64,000 bases of DNA from Paulinella micropora. Its lineage: Eukaryota; Cercozoa; Imbricatea; Euglyphida; Paulinellidae. Within the stretch, counting starts at the first letter, position 1. Each line of letters begins with the position of its first letter. The position numbers and the translations under genes were made by a program. This document shows positions 42,560-50,994 of the stretch, in pieces. The notes under the pieces were generated by a model. The model saw nothing but the letters and a program-made list of their open reading frames with translations. It had not been told where the DNA came from and did not search any database. Location: assembly GCA_019918135.1 (NCBI GenBank), contig WBZZ01006011.1:123695-187694 (forward strand). Reading direction: 5' to 3'.

Positions 42560-43075
42560 TTAAACAGGGTATTTCTCTTCTATCAAGTCGATCACGGGTT
42601 TCAAGGCTTCCTCTAACGACGGTCTGGCGTTAAGTATATTTCTAAGGACTATTCGAAAGAAATACGCCAGCTCCCTCCCGGAGTCACTCCGGTATGAATC
42701 TGTGTCATACAAGTGTTCAGGAACCCATTCGAATTTCAGGTAACTTGTAGCGCTTTGCAGGAAGTCGGATGGCGGGAAGTCACGCTGGCTCCATTGATTC
42801 AGAATCCTTAGCATCTTGGCACCTTCTATCGCGGACGGTGTACCCCGTTGTGTCGTAGATGTTTGTAACCACTTTATATCGTTGTCCACTCGTTTTCGCA
42901 TCTTCTCAATCTTCGCTATTTCTTTATCTTGTTCTTTTTTGGCTTGAAGCATCCTTACTTGAGCAGAGTACCGGTCTACCTGCTGCTGCAGCAAAAGTAA
43001 ATCTTGTAGTTGTTTTTTGACTCTCTCTGCTGCAAGTTTTTTGGAATCGTTCTGTTTGGCCCGGCTCAGTAGCAC
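42560..43075 (-). CDS. Coiled-coil protein with conserved C-terminal domain
   Basis: About 171 codons, open further upstream to about 43130 (AKIEKAQESLTREQ); no ATG, so the start is uncertain. Residues 10-70 are coiled coil (RVKKQLQDLLLLQQQVDRYS; KKEQDKEIAKIEKMRKRV). The C-terminal 85 residues (MLRILNQWSQRDFPPSDFLQ, LKFEWVPEHLYDTDS, ELAYFFRIVLRNILNARPSL) match the end of the 52390-52788 ORF, which defines a local family. It is less GC-rich than the surroundings. Coding signal continues upstream in other frames to 43402. Function unknown. Confidence 0.7.
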   Translation of the reverse strand: MLLSRAKQNDSKKLAAERVKKQLQDLLLLQQQVDRYSAQVRMLQAKKEQDKEIAKIEKMRKRVDNDIKWLQTSTTQRGTPSAIEGAKMLRILNQWSQRDFPPSDFLQSATSYLKFEWVPEHLYDTDSYRSDSGRELAYFFRIVLRNILNARPSLEEALKPVIDLIEEKYPV

Positions 43076-43213
43076 TTGTTCTCTTGTAAGACTTTCTTGT
43101 GCTTTCTCGATCTTGGCGATTGAGACTTGATGACAGCTTAAATTTCCTCCACGTTGGTCGTCTTAATTGGTCTAGATATGGGTTCTGGTGTAATTATCGA
43201 AATATCACGCGTC

Positions 43214-43402
43214 TCAGATACTGCGGTGATTTCCGCTTGCGTCCATTCGTAGCCTCGACGTGTCAGCCTCAAATTCGTAGGACGTCACTACAGCTCTTCC
43301 GTTATCCTGGACGTATCGTCGGGGATTATTCCACGCAGCAAATTCTGTGTGCATGGGTATTTCTTCGCGGCGTGCTTTGCCGCATTCTGCGCAGAGCGCC
43401 AT
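43214..43402 (-). CDS. N-terminal segment of the coiled-coil locus
   Basis: From ATG 43402: MALCAECGKARREEIPMHTE with a CxxC pair, then AAWNNPRRYVQDNGRAVVTS. About 45 residues are good protein before the signal moves to another frame (reading on toward 43140). It is probably the start of the 42560-43075 locus. Confidence 0.45.
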   Translation of the reverse strand: MALCAECGKARREEIPMHTEFAAWNNPRRYVQDNGRAVVTSYEFEADTSRLRMDASGNHRSI

Positions 43403-43459
43403 TACAAACCCCAAAACTTGGGTTCTAATTAAGAATATACAATAAATAACAAGACGACA

Positions 43460-43553
43460 AAACGGAGGGGGGAGGGACGCCCCCCCCCCCGTCCCCCCCC
43501 CCCCTCCCCACACACCAAAAAGGGGAGGGGGCGGTACCAATTGGCGATATCTT

Positions 43554-43605
<52 letters not shown>

Positions 43606-43610
43606 CTACT
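43460..43610. repeat. G/C runs and long (GA)n tract
   Basis: G and C runs at 43466-43505 are followed by a (GA)n tract of about 45 bases (43556-43602), upstream of the minus-strand gene at 43402. On that strand it is a (CT)n tract. No gene. Confidence 0.6.
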
Positions 43611-43712
43611 AGTGCCAGGAGCATCACGCCCACACCCCTCCGGGATTGTCCGGCTCATGGAGGCATCTCTTTATTACCACATCTTCTGCCCTTTACATTT
43701 TAATAATAATTA

Positions 43713-44699
43713 CTAGAGCGAGTTGTTTGGTTCCTCCTCGTCGTCGCGAAAACCCTCTACCGCCGCAAACTGTACCCCCTCCGTTCTGGGCAGCCTGTCC
43801 CGACGGCAGAGGTACCATACACATATTATTGCAAAAGCCAAGAACACCAGCGCGACTACCACATGAGCCATCCCGCGCCCCCCAAAACCGTCAAAGTGCA
43901 TGAAACCAGGAGTACGTGCGCCCGGTTCCAACGCCGTCATCGCCGCTGAGGACGAGGTTTCGGGTACAAGCCTTTGGAGCGCCGACAACGGGTGCTGCCC
44001 AGCGTCGGCAGCAAAGAGAAGCCAGGCTCCGTCTCCGTCCTGCTTTGTTCCTGGCTCGCTGTCCAGCCCGCGCTTGTACAAGAAAGCAGCCAGCGCCTCC
44101 GAGGCGGCCCTGTGCAACTCCACTTCCTCTCGCTGCAGTTCCTGACGCTGCCAGTCCACTATCCTGGACGTAATCTCGCTGCCTGCGCACGAGGCCGCCA
44201 ACACGCTCGTCCCCAGCGACAACAAGGCTTGTAATTGGCGAGGATGCCCCTGCGCCAGCTCCGCAATTACTTCTTTGGCTCCTAGGTTCAGGTCCACAAA
44301 CACTCCCCCGAAACGCAACAGCACCAGATACTTCACGAACTCGTCGACCTCGTCGGGGCTCGCCTCGGTCGTCAGCTGTGCCTGTGTCCAGACACACTCC
44401 CGCTGCTCTGGGCTCCATGCCAAGTACTTCCAGCCATGGTACAGGCTGCCCCAGCGCGCGCTGCTGTCCAGATACACCGACAACAACTCCGTGTTCGGCG
44501 CCGTGCGTGGCACAAATTGGTGCAGGATCCGCGGGATCTGGCAGGCTCCCTCTCCTCGCTTTGGCAGCCCCGATCCTAGCTCCGACATCCACTCACTGCA
44601 GTTCTTATCGCCCCAAGGAGTACGTAAGGCTCCAGCGCCCCAAACACACAGAACCAGTAGTACTATGCCAGCACGCATTCTTTCAAAAAAACTAGTCAA
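43713..44699 (-). CDS. OCH1-like glycosyltransferase with C-terminal membrane anchor
   Basis: A 328-residue protein from ATG 44699 (an alternative start is MRAGIVLL eight codons in). N-terminal signal sequence (RAGIVLLVLCVWGAGAL), then CQIPRILHQFVPRTAPN, the I-P-x-x-I-H-Q opening of the Gly_transf_sug family, and VKYLVLLRFGGVFVDLNLGA, aligning with the G-G-x-Y-x-D-x-D block; here the second aspartate is Asn (DLN). A transmembrane helix at residues 275-300 (VVVALVFLAFAIICVWYL) and an acidic tail follow. The enzymes use nucleotide sugars in the Golgi; N for D may reduce metal binding. It shares its layout with 35248-36267. Confidence 0.78.
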   Translation of the reverse strand: MTSFFERMRAGIVLLVLCVWGAGALRTPWGDKNCSEWMSELGSGLPKRGEGACQIPRILHQFVPRTAPNTELLSVYLDSSARWGSLYHGWKYLAWSPEQRECVWTQAQLTTEASPDEVDEFVKYLVLLRFGGVFVDLNLGAKEVIAELAQGHPRQLQALLSLGTSVLAASCAGSEITSRIVDWQRQELQREEVELHRAASEALAAFLYKRGLDSEPGTKQDGDGAWLLFAADAGQHPLSALQRLVPETSSSAAMTALEPGARTPGFMHFDGFGGRGMAHVVVALVFLAFAIICVWYLCRRDRLPRTEGVQFAAVEGFRDDEEEPNNSL

Positions 44700-45229
44700 G
44701 CGGCACAGCGCTGCAGGAAAGGGGGGTGTACTCCGATTATGGCAGGAAAGCTCTCCCCCCCCCCCCCCCCTTCCCCTTTCCCCCCTCCCCCCGCCCCCTT
44801 TCCCCCCTCCCCCCGCCCCCGCTTTCCCCCTCCTCCCCTTCCCTTCTCTCTTTCCCTCCCCCCTCTTTCCCTTCCCTCTATCCTTTTAATCTTCCCCCCG
44901 CCGAGCTCTTTAATTCAGAACTCATCGACGGTTTTTACAATCGGCTTTGGGCGCTAGAATAAATAGCATACAAATGCCAATTATGAAGAAGATAATTCCA
45001 GCAAAAATAGGCCCCGGAGCATTTGCCAGCTAATATAAGGATAAACTGTGTCCAAGAGCACGATGCGTTCAGGCGTTTGCCCTCTGGCCTCTCCGACCTG
45101 ACCTGAGCACATTCATAGACAGGTGCAAAAAAGAACTTTACAAAAAGAGCTGCGGCCGGAGCCTACAGAAAATTGTCACTAATCGGTTTTTTAAAATGAG
45201 TGTAGCAAGTCTTTGATGTCTTGAAACGA

Positions 45230-45252
45230 TTTAATAAAAGTCTTTTATTAAA
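45230..45252. terminator. Bidirectional A/T palindrome
   Basis: TTTAATAAAAG and its reverse complement are placed back to back, giving AATAAA on each strand within 23 bases. It is suited to ending transcripts from both sides, though no strong gene abuts it. Confidence 0.4.
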
Positions 45253-45427
45253 GCCCGACGGCCTTACGCTGGGAAGTGAGGACTGGGAGAGGGAGGGGGG
45301 GGGGGGGCCGCTAAGCATGTACCAAAAAATATTATTATTGAAAATGATCCTTGATAACACCGTGCTCCGGCACGCCCCTGCGCGCGGATGAATGGCGGTG
45401 ATCAATCTGCCAGCAGGACAAACCCCC

Positions 45428-45500
45428 CAAGGCGTCCTGTCCGTGCCATTGCTCGGCCATCGTGCGCAAGGTTAGAAAAATATGAAAATGTAAAAAGAGG
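45428..45500. repeat. Left arm of inverted repeat around the Sel1 gene
   Basis: The segment (GTCCTGTCCGTGCCATTGCT, then CGGCCATCGTGCGCAAGGTT and AGAAAAATATGAAAA) recurs in reverse complement at 47215-47290 at roughly 90 percent identity. The two arms flank the Sel1 gene at 45827-46930 at similar distances. Confidence 0.6.
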
Positions 45501-45826
45501 AAAGAAAGGTTTTTTGCCCGACAACAAACCGGGAGGGGGGGGGGGGGCGCCCCCTTCCCTTCTCTCTCCCGCTCCCCTCCCCCGGCTCCAGAGAGAGAGA
45601 GAGAGAGAGAGCAAAAGAAAAAAGGAGGGGGGGGAGGGGGGGGGGGCTCAGAGAGGCGGGAGGGGGGAGGGGGGGGGGGGGGGAAGGAGCGCATGGGGAG
45701 AGGGGGGCGCCCCCCCTCCCCTTTCTTCTTTGTGACGTGCTAAGAGCATTTTTTGGTTTTTGGTATAGTCGAGCTAGCAATTTAAAACCCATTGAATTCC
45801 TATATTAGGTCTTGCACGCCTCCCAA

Positions 45827-46930
45827 ATGGTAACTGGTCCTAGCCGCCAGAAAAATCGACCCCCGAGCCGCCGGCTTGGCACAGCAGAACTGCAAACGAT
45901 ACTGGCAGGGGCAATACGCGAGAGGTTGCATCGAGTGACACAAGCAGCTGAAGAAGGTGACGTCAAGGCCCAAGCGTGCCTGGCGGAAATGTACCTGCAC
46001 GGAAGTCCAACGGACGGCGTTTCCAGAAACATTGCCAAAGCAGTAGAACTCTTCAAACTATCAGCGGAGGGAGGAGATTCACACGCACAATTTTGCCTAT
46101 CATCCATTTATACTTACGGAACGGGCGTGGAGCGGGACTTGGTTCAAGCAGCGCAGTGGCTTACGCGCGCGGCGAAGCAAGGAAACGCAGAAGCGCAGCG
46201 TTGGCTGGGGGCGTGTTATATGAAGGGGAAAGGAGTCGTGAAAAACAAAGTCGAGGCAGTGAAATGGTACACGTCAGCGTCGGAGCTTGGACAGGCGGAC
46301 GCGCAGTTTCGTCTGGCCCGGTGCTACATGAATGGCCAAGGCGTGGCCAAAGATGAAGCCAAAGCCGCGCAGTGGTACGAGCGCGCCGCTTTGAAGGGGC
46401 ATGCAGAGGCGCAGCTGTGGCTGGGCGACTGCTACTCAAGAGGCAAGGGGGTCCCCCTAAACGAGGCCAGGGCTTTTCGCTTGTACCAAAAAGCAGCTTC
46501 CAAGGATTTGGCGTGCGCGCAGCTGCGGCTGGGAGCTTGCTATATGTACGGGATGGGGACCCCCAAGAATCAGACCAAGGCATGTGAATTTTACAAAAAA
46601 GCGGCTTTGCAAGGCAATGACGAAGGACAGTTCAGGCTTGGGTTATGCTACTGCTCTGGCGAGGGGGTGCGCATAGACAAAGCCGAATCCGCAGCCTGGA
46701 TCGGCAAGGCCGCAGCGCAGGGCCATGCCAACGTTCGATGCTTGCTAGGCGCTTACCATTTCTTTGGTTGGGCAATGCCAAAGGACGAAGCCAAGGGCGC
46801 ACAGTACTGGGCCAGGCAGCTGCGCAGGGGTGCGACTTTGCACAGAAAAGCATGGGCACCTACGTCAAAACACCACTACCTTCCATTTAATAAAAGAATT
46901 ATTTCAAAACAAAACCGCGCCAGGGTGTGA
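45827..46930 (+). CDS. Sel1-like repeat protein
   Basis: About 367 codons from ATG 45827 (MVTGPSRQKNRPPSRRLGT); an upstream TTG is possible. Nine Sel1-like repeats fill residues 45-335 (SAEGGDSHAQFCLSSIYTYG, AAKQGNAEAQRWLGACYMKG, AALKGHAEAQLWLGDCYSRG). Coding signal near the end moves to a frame ending at about 46890 with a repeat-like QAAAQGCDFAQKSMGTY, so the last 40 residues of this ORF are doubtful. No signal peptide. Its less GC-biased codons and the flanking inverted repeats set it apart from the other two Sel1 genes. Scaffold role likely. Confidence 0.9.
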   Translation: MVTGPSRQKNRPPSRRLGTAELQTILAGAIRERLHRVTQAAEEGDVKAQACLAEMYLHGSPTDGVSRNIAKAVELFKLSAEGGDSHAQFCLSSIYTYGTGVERDLVQAAQWLTRAAKQGNAEAQRWLGACYMKGKGVVKNKVEAVKWYTSASELGQADAQFRLARCYMNGQGVAKDEAKAAQWYERAALKGHAEAQLWLGDCYSRGKGVPLNEARAFRLYQKAASKDLACAQLRLGACYMYGMGTPKNQTKACEFYKKAALQGNDEGQFRLGLCYCSGEGVRIDKAESAAWIGKAAAQGHANVRCLLGAYHFFGWAMPKDEAKGAQYWARQLRRGATLHRKAWAPTSKHHYLPFNKRIISKQNRARV

Positions 46931-47570
46931 CTAGTGAATTACTTTAATAAATTGTGTAGAATTTTAGTTGAGCCAAAACTTGTTGGTTTGCGGCAAAACC
47001 CGGGGATTTTCCGGTTTTATGCAAAACCCGGCCGTTTTCAATTGCAGGGCTTTTCTGCAAAACCCGGGGAACCAGATTCGCACCAGATTTTTTTTTGGGG
47101 GCAAGGAAGGGAGGGGAACGTGGGGATCGGGGAAGATGTGCAATGTGACGGGAGCATTCCCCTCCCCCGTCCCTCCCCCCCGCCTGCTGCTTTGGTTTTC
47201 GGGGGAAAAATTTGTTTACTCTTTTCATATTTTTCTGACCTTGCGCACGATGGCCGAGCCATAGCACGGACAGGACGCAGTCGTTGGGGGTCGTGAGGCA
47301 GGGCGGGGGGAGGGGAGGAGAGGAGAGCGAGGGGGGGGTGCCAAAAAAACTTTTTATTGGTCGAGCACAATTCTGATGCGCCTTCTTTTTGCCCTAGAAA
47401 TATGCACACACGCACATTTGGCGGCAAATTTAACGCAAGAAAAAAAAAGAGTGAAAAAAAATCTGGGCAGAGGGAGAGAGAGAGAGAAAGGGGAGGGGGG
47501 GGGTAGGGGGAGCGAAAAGAGGAGAGGATAAGAGCGTCTGGATAATCGTAGGTATTTTTGGCGCCGCAAG
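46931..47570. other. Spacer with GCAAAACCCGG repeats and inverted-repeat arm
   Basis: GCAAAACCCGG-type units recur four times (46993-47066). The right arm of the inverted repeat lies at 47215-47290. A GAGCACAATTCTG phrase near 47364 matches 29095-29110, and a (GA)n tract sits at 47471-47487. No gene is supported; one gene-like ORF on the minus strand (47038-47763) reads low-complexity DNA. Confidence 0.45.
47215..47290. repeat. Right arm of inverted repeat around the Sel1 gene
   Basis: Reverse-complement partner of 45428-45500 (TTTTCATATTTTTCTGACCT, then TGCGCACGATGGCCGAGCCA). Together they enclose about 1.8 kb. Confidence 0.6.
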
Positions 47571-48944
47571 ATGGAGGACCGACGCCCGCAAAAAGGAGGA
47601 GACAAAACCTGCCAAGTCCAACAAGAAAAACTGGAAATTTGTGCCCCTCAGCACATTGTTGACATGCAGCAATTTGCTTTGCGAATACGACAGGAACCGC
47701 TACTCCGCCCAGAAGATTGCATCGAGGATTTCCGACAGATTTTCCGCCCCGGTGTGGAACCAACTGTCCAGTTTTGGCGAGGTTTGGACCACTTGCTGGC
47801 GTATTGGTGGCTGGCGCTTGGCTCTGCTCACGTCGCAGTACGGACTTCTACCATGCGCGAAGTCATTGGAAACATGATTGAGCAGGTTCAGTGTACCCAG
47901 TTGGTTAAGCTGCAAGATATGCGCCAGAGATACAAGCAGCACAGCTTAGTCCCCAAAGCTTGGGCCTTGATGTACAAACAAGACCCAAACATCTTCAAGC
48001 TGTGGGAAAGCAAGTGCGCCAGGCCGGTCGACGCTGCTACACTGGAGTGTTTTCTTTTTCCAAGGCGGCAGCCTGCTGGTATTGGGGTCACGGGTAGCTG
48101 GCCGGGCGGCTGGGGCGCCGTGATTCGTGAGTGTTTGCAGCCAGCCGACGGGGATTTCTTTCTAGCCTGGCTCTCGCGACAGTTGCAGGGGCCGCAGGCC
48201 AGCTTGCCATTGGTTTGCCTGGCTGGCTTGGTCTCATTGCAACTGAGGCAGCTGCTGCGGTCCTTCTGTCGGTCTCTAGGCGACGAGCACGTGGTTGTCC
48301 TGCGGAACATAAAAGCGCACAGGCTGCAGGAAAAAAGAACTGAAATGCAACAAGGACTCCTCGTTGTTGTTGACGGGTTTACGCGGATGCCCTTTCATGG
48401 GCCGGAGCTCCGGCATCTTCTCCGGACACTCCGTACAGAATTGAAGATAGATGGCAGGCGAGGTGGCGACTCTGCGCCCATCATCTTATCAAACCGGAGG
48501 CAGGTTCTGGCCCTCCCCGACGAAAGCGGAAATCCGCTCTGGACCGCTAAAGAGCTGCAGCAGGAAGGTGTGCCTGCTAGACATCTGCGCCTTGTCGCGC
48601 AAGCTGGTGATGCTGCCAAGAAAGAAGAAGGGGAAGAACAAGAAGAAGAAAAAGAACAAGAAAAAGTGTGTCGACCCAATCACGTTCCATCCGCAAACAA
48701 ACAAAAAAAAAGCCTGGTGCCCGATATCATTGATATCATTGCAAAGATCTACCAATGGATCCCGGAGCTCATATTCCAAGTGGCAACCCAAGGCAATCTG
48801 CCGGGTTTTGTAAAACCCGCGCCTGACCAAGAGCCATACGTCTTTTGTATCTCGCGAAAACAAAACAAGGGCATGTTTGCAATAAAATTGAAGAATCTTC
48901 TGCAAGCTTTGCTAGCAGTTTGGGCCTCAGCAAAGATGACTTGA
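47571..48944 (+). CDS. Unknown protein, N-terminal part of an HNH locus
   Basis: A 457-codon ORF from ATG 47571. Residues 20-330 have good composition and mixed helix and strand (QQFALRIRQEPLLRPEDCIE, FWRGLDHLLAYWWLALG, LLVVVDGFTRMPFHGPELRH). A charged K/E stretch (EEGEEQEEEKEQEKV) follows. Its end overlaps the 48845-50302 HNH ORF, and coding signal passes from one to the other between 48845 and 48940, so this is probably the N-terminal part of one large HNH protein. The domain is not the BRO-like one of the other HNH genes. Function unknown. Confidence 0.65.
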   Translation: MEDRRPQKGGDKTCQVQQEKLEICAPQHIVDMQQFALRIRQEPLLRPEDCIEDFRQIFRPGVEPTVQFWRGLDHLLAYWWLALGSAHVAVRTSTMREVIGNMIEQVQCTQLVKLQDMRQRYKQHSLVPKAWALMYKQDPNIFKLWESKCARPVDAATLECFLFPRRQPAGIGVTGSWPGGWGAVIRECLQPADGDFFLAWLSRQLQGPQASLPLVCLAGLVSLQLRQLLRSFCRSLGDEHVVVLRNIKAHRLQEKRTEMQQGLLVVVDGFTRMPFHGPELRHLLRTLRTELKIDGRRGGDSAPIILSNRRQVLALPDESGNPLWTAKELQQEGVPARHLRLVAQAGDAAKKEEGEEQEEEKEQEKVCRPNHVPSANKQKKSLVPDIIDIIAKIYQWIPELIFQVATQGNLPGFVKPAPDQEPYVFCISRKQNKGMFAIKLKNLLQALLAVWASAKMT

Positions 48945-50302
48945 GCAGCCACGCCAAACAGCAAGTTGTGATTTGCCTGCAGAAAGAATTTCCGAGGCTA
49001 AGCCTAAAGAATGTCCAGAGCATATATTCGTGTTTGGGCAAAAGGGGGCCGCAGAGTAAAGGCTTTTTGCTACCCTACACCGCAGCAGAGCTTCTGGTAA
49101 AACTGGCAGAGATGAAATACAACAAACCAAAAGAACGGTCTGATGAAGAAGGGCCAACCGTTAGCTCGGTGTCCTATCAAGAAGATACATCCCAGCCACC
49201 ATCTCCTGCACCTCTAGCTACTACAGGAAAACCCGATGCCAAGCGGATCAAGGAAGCGCCGTCGGAGGACCAACCATCACCTGCGCTGGTGGCCACGCCG
49301 CCCCCAACCACAGGTTTTGTGCAAGCCTTACACCTCCATCATGACGACAAGGGTGCAACGGCGAGCCCGACGCAAGCAGAGTTGGGATTACAAAACACTG
49401 ACGCCGCGATAGCGCCGTGCTTGGGCAAAGGGGGGCGGGATGTTAGAGGCTTTTTGCTACCCTACACGGCAGAAGATATTCTGGAAAGGCTGTCGGAGAT
49501 GGAATACGACAATCCGAAAGAAAGGTCGGAGGAAACAGCTTCGGCATCTCTTGGACTAGCTACGACAGGATATCCCGTTGTTAAACGGATCAAGCTAGCG
49601 CCTCCGGAGGTCCGACCATCTCCTGCGCTGGCGGCCACGCCGCCCCCAACCACTGGCTTCACGCAAGCCTTACATCCAATTTGCAACGAAAAGGAGGCAC
49701 TTACTTTTTTACCAACAGCAGAGAGCCCGATGACGCAAGCAGAGTTGGGATTACAAAACAGTAATCCTGCGCAAGAAGTCGTGGCAATTCCGCCTCCTGT
49801 TGTTGGGGACAAACAACTGCGCGCTTGGGAAGAGGATATATCCAATCCAGATGGAAAGCATGTTTTACAACAGATGTTGGCAAAGATGAAGAGACTGTAC
49901 ACTGAAGCGGAGGTGCAGGTGAAGCCGATCTATCTGGGGTTTGTGGAGCCCCTTAACGATACTAATCGCTTTATGTCGTGCGCTCAGGTCCGCGAGTGGA
50001 TTATGAGAAACAGAACAAAGCCTCTCTTGGGCGAGTATTTTGATGAGCGGGGAAGGCGCAAGGTGGCTTGGCATATCGATCACATAATTCCGCTATCATT
50101 GGGCGGCCAAAACCACCCCCGCAATTACGCCATGATGCCTCAAATATTCAACACGGAGTTTGCGGGCTGGTGGACCGCCGCCAAAGCGCAGTACATTGGG
50201 TTGACAGCTGCACGTCGCGCATTGATGTTCGCCCAGTATGTCCAGAAAAAAACCAATCGTAACATACAGTTAGATGACATGGAGCCATGGGGCAAATGCT
50301 AG
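48845..50302 (+). CDS. HNH endonuclease with internal duplication, intronless
   Basis: About 485 codons. Two tandem units of about 120 residues (CLGKRGPQSKGFLLPYTAAE and CLGKGGRDVRGFLLPYTAED, each followed by a Pro-rich ATPPPTTGF linker and TQAELGLQN) precede the C-terminal HNH module: IYLGFVEPLNDTNRFMSCAQ and AWHIDHIIPLSLGGQNHPRN. The HNH half is homologous to 26563-27418 and 27777-28871 but lacks their intron, giving an uninterrupted QYIGLTAARRAL. The FLLPYTA units may each be a small DNA-binding domain (inference). Probably the C-terminal part of the locus beginning at 47571. Ends at TAG 50302. Confidence 0.8.
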   Translation: MYLAKTKQGHVCNKIEESSASFASSLGLSKDDLSSHAKQQVVICLQKEFPRLSLKNVQSIYSCLGKRGPQSKGFLLPYTAAELLVKLAEMKYNKPKERSDEEGPTVSSVSYQEDTSQPPSPAPLATTGKPDAKRIKEAPSEDQPSPALVATPPPTTGFVQALHLHHDDKGATASPTQAELGLQNTDAAIAPCLGKGGRDVRGFLLPYTAEDILERLSEMEYDNPKERSEETASASLGLATTGYPVVKRIKLAPPEVRPSPALAATPPPTTGFTQALHPICNEKEALTFLPTAESPMTQAELGLQNSNPAQEVVAIPPPVVGDKQLRAWEEDISNPDGKHVLQQMLAKMKRLYTEAEVQVKPIYLGFVEPLNDTNRFMSCAQVREWIMRNRTKPLLGEYFDERGRRKVAWHIDHIIPLSLGGQNHPRNYAMMPQIFNTEFAGWWTAAKAQYIGLTAARRALMFAQYVQKKTNRNIQLDDMEPWGKC

Positions 50303-50994
50303 CCCAAATTGCGTGGGGTTGAGTTTAGATCTTTGAAAGTTTACTAAAGATTAAAACCTTAATTAAAAAAATTTGAGCAGACAAGAAATACGCTTGAGGC
50401 AGGAGCAAAGTTTACTAGTGACAATTTCTTTTTTTTTCTTGAAACGATTTAATACAAAAAGAAAAGCTTTGTTGCTTGTTGAGCTCTATTACTGCACTCA
50501 GCGCCCTGCTCTCAGCCGACTGGCAGCTGCCGCCGGGCCCCCCCGCGCCAGTGCACGCGCTGGCAGCTCTTTCCGCAATAGAGCCACAGCCCGCAGCGGC
50601 CGCACGCCAGCACCTGCAGCACTCGGAGTCTGGCAAGCTACCGCAATCTTCTGCCCGGGATCCACACTACCCAGGCCTTTGCGTCCTCCCTCAACACCTT
50701 GGCTACCGCCACCAAACGCGCGTGCGTACTACCATAGGCAGGGTGTGTACCGGGGGGGGGGGGGGGGCGCCCCCCGAGGCACGCATGCCAGAGAAGAAGA
50801 ATAAGGAGGAGAAGTAGAGGAGGAAGGGGGGGGGGGTATGTGTTCTCCTTTTTCCCCGCTCTCTCCCCTCTTCCCCACAACGGGGAAGGGGAGCGCCTCC
50901 CTCTTTAGCTCGCAGTTTCCAAGTGTAAAAAGTTCGAGCTTCGTGACAGGTTTATTTTGTGTTTTGTTGGGCAAAGGTAAAAGAGTAATCATTG
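50303..50994. other. Intergenic region
   Basis: Almost 700 bases. An A/T palindrome (50358-50371), a GC-rich stretch (50500-50740) with ORFs on both strands but no recognisable protein, a G/C palindrome (50752-50775), a G run (50827-50836), and an AT-rich leader (50940-50990) for the next gene. A small gene in the GC-rich stretch cannot be excluded. Confidence 0.35.

Larger units (their letters stand above)
44700..45826. other. Long intergenic region
   Basis: More than 1.1 kb without a convincing gene. It contains C-rich DNA (44755-44870), an A/T palindrome at 45230-45252 with AATAAA on both strands, a G run (45296-45307), a repeat arm (45428-45500) matched in inverted orientation at 47215-47290, a (GA)n tract (45592-45611), G/C palindromes (45534-45555, 45702-45717), and a GGTATAGTCGAG near-copy of the GATATGG motif (45763). 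Confidence 0.5.

Noticed and set aside
45163-45405. 80-codon minus ORF in the long spacer
   Set aside because: It crosses the A/T palindrome and a G run and has no coherent composition.
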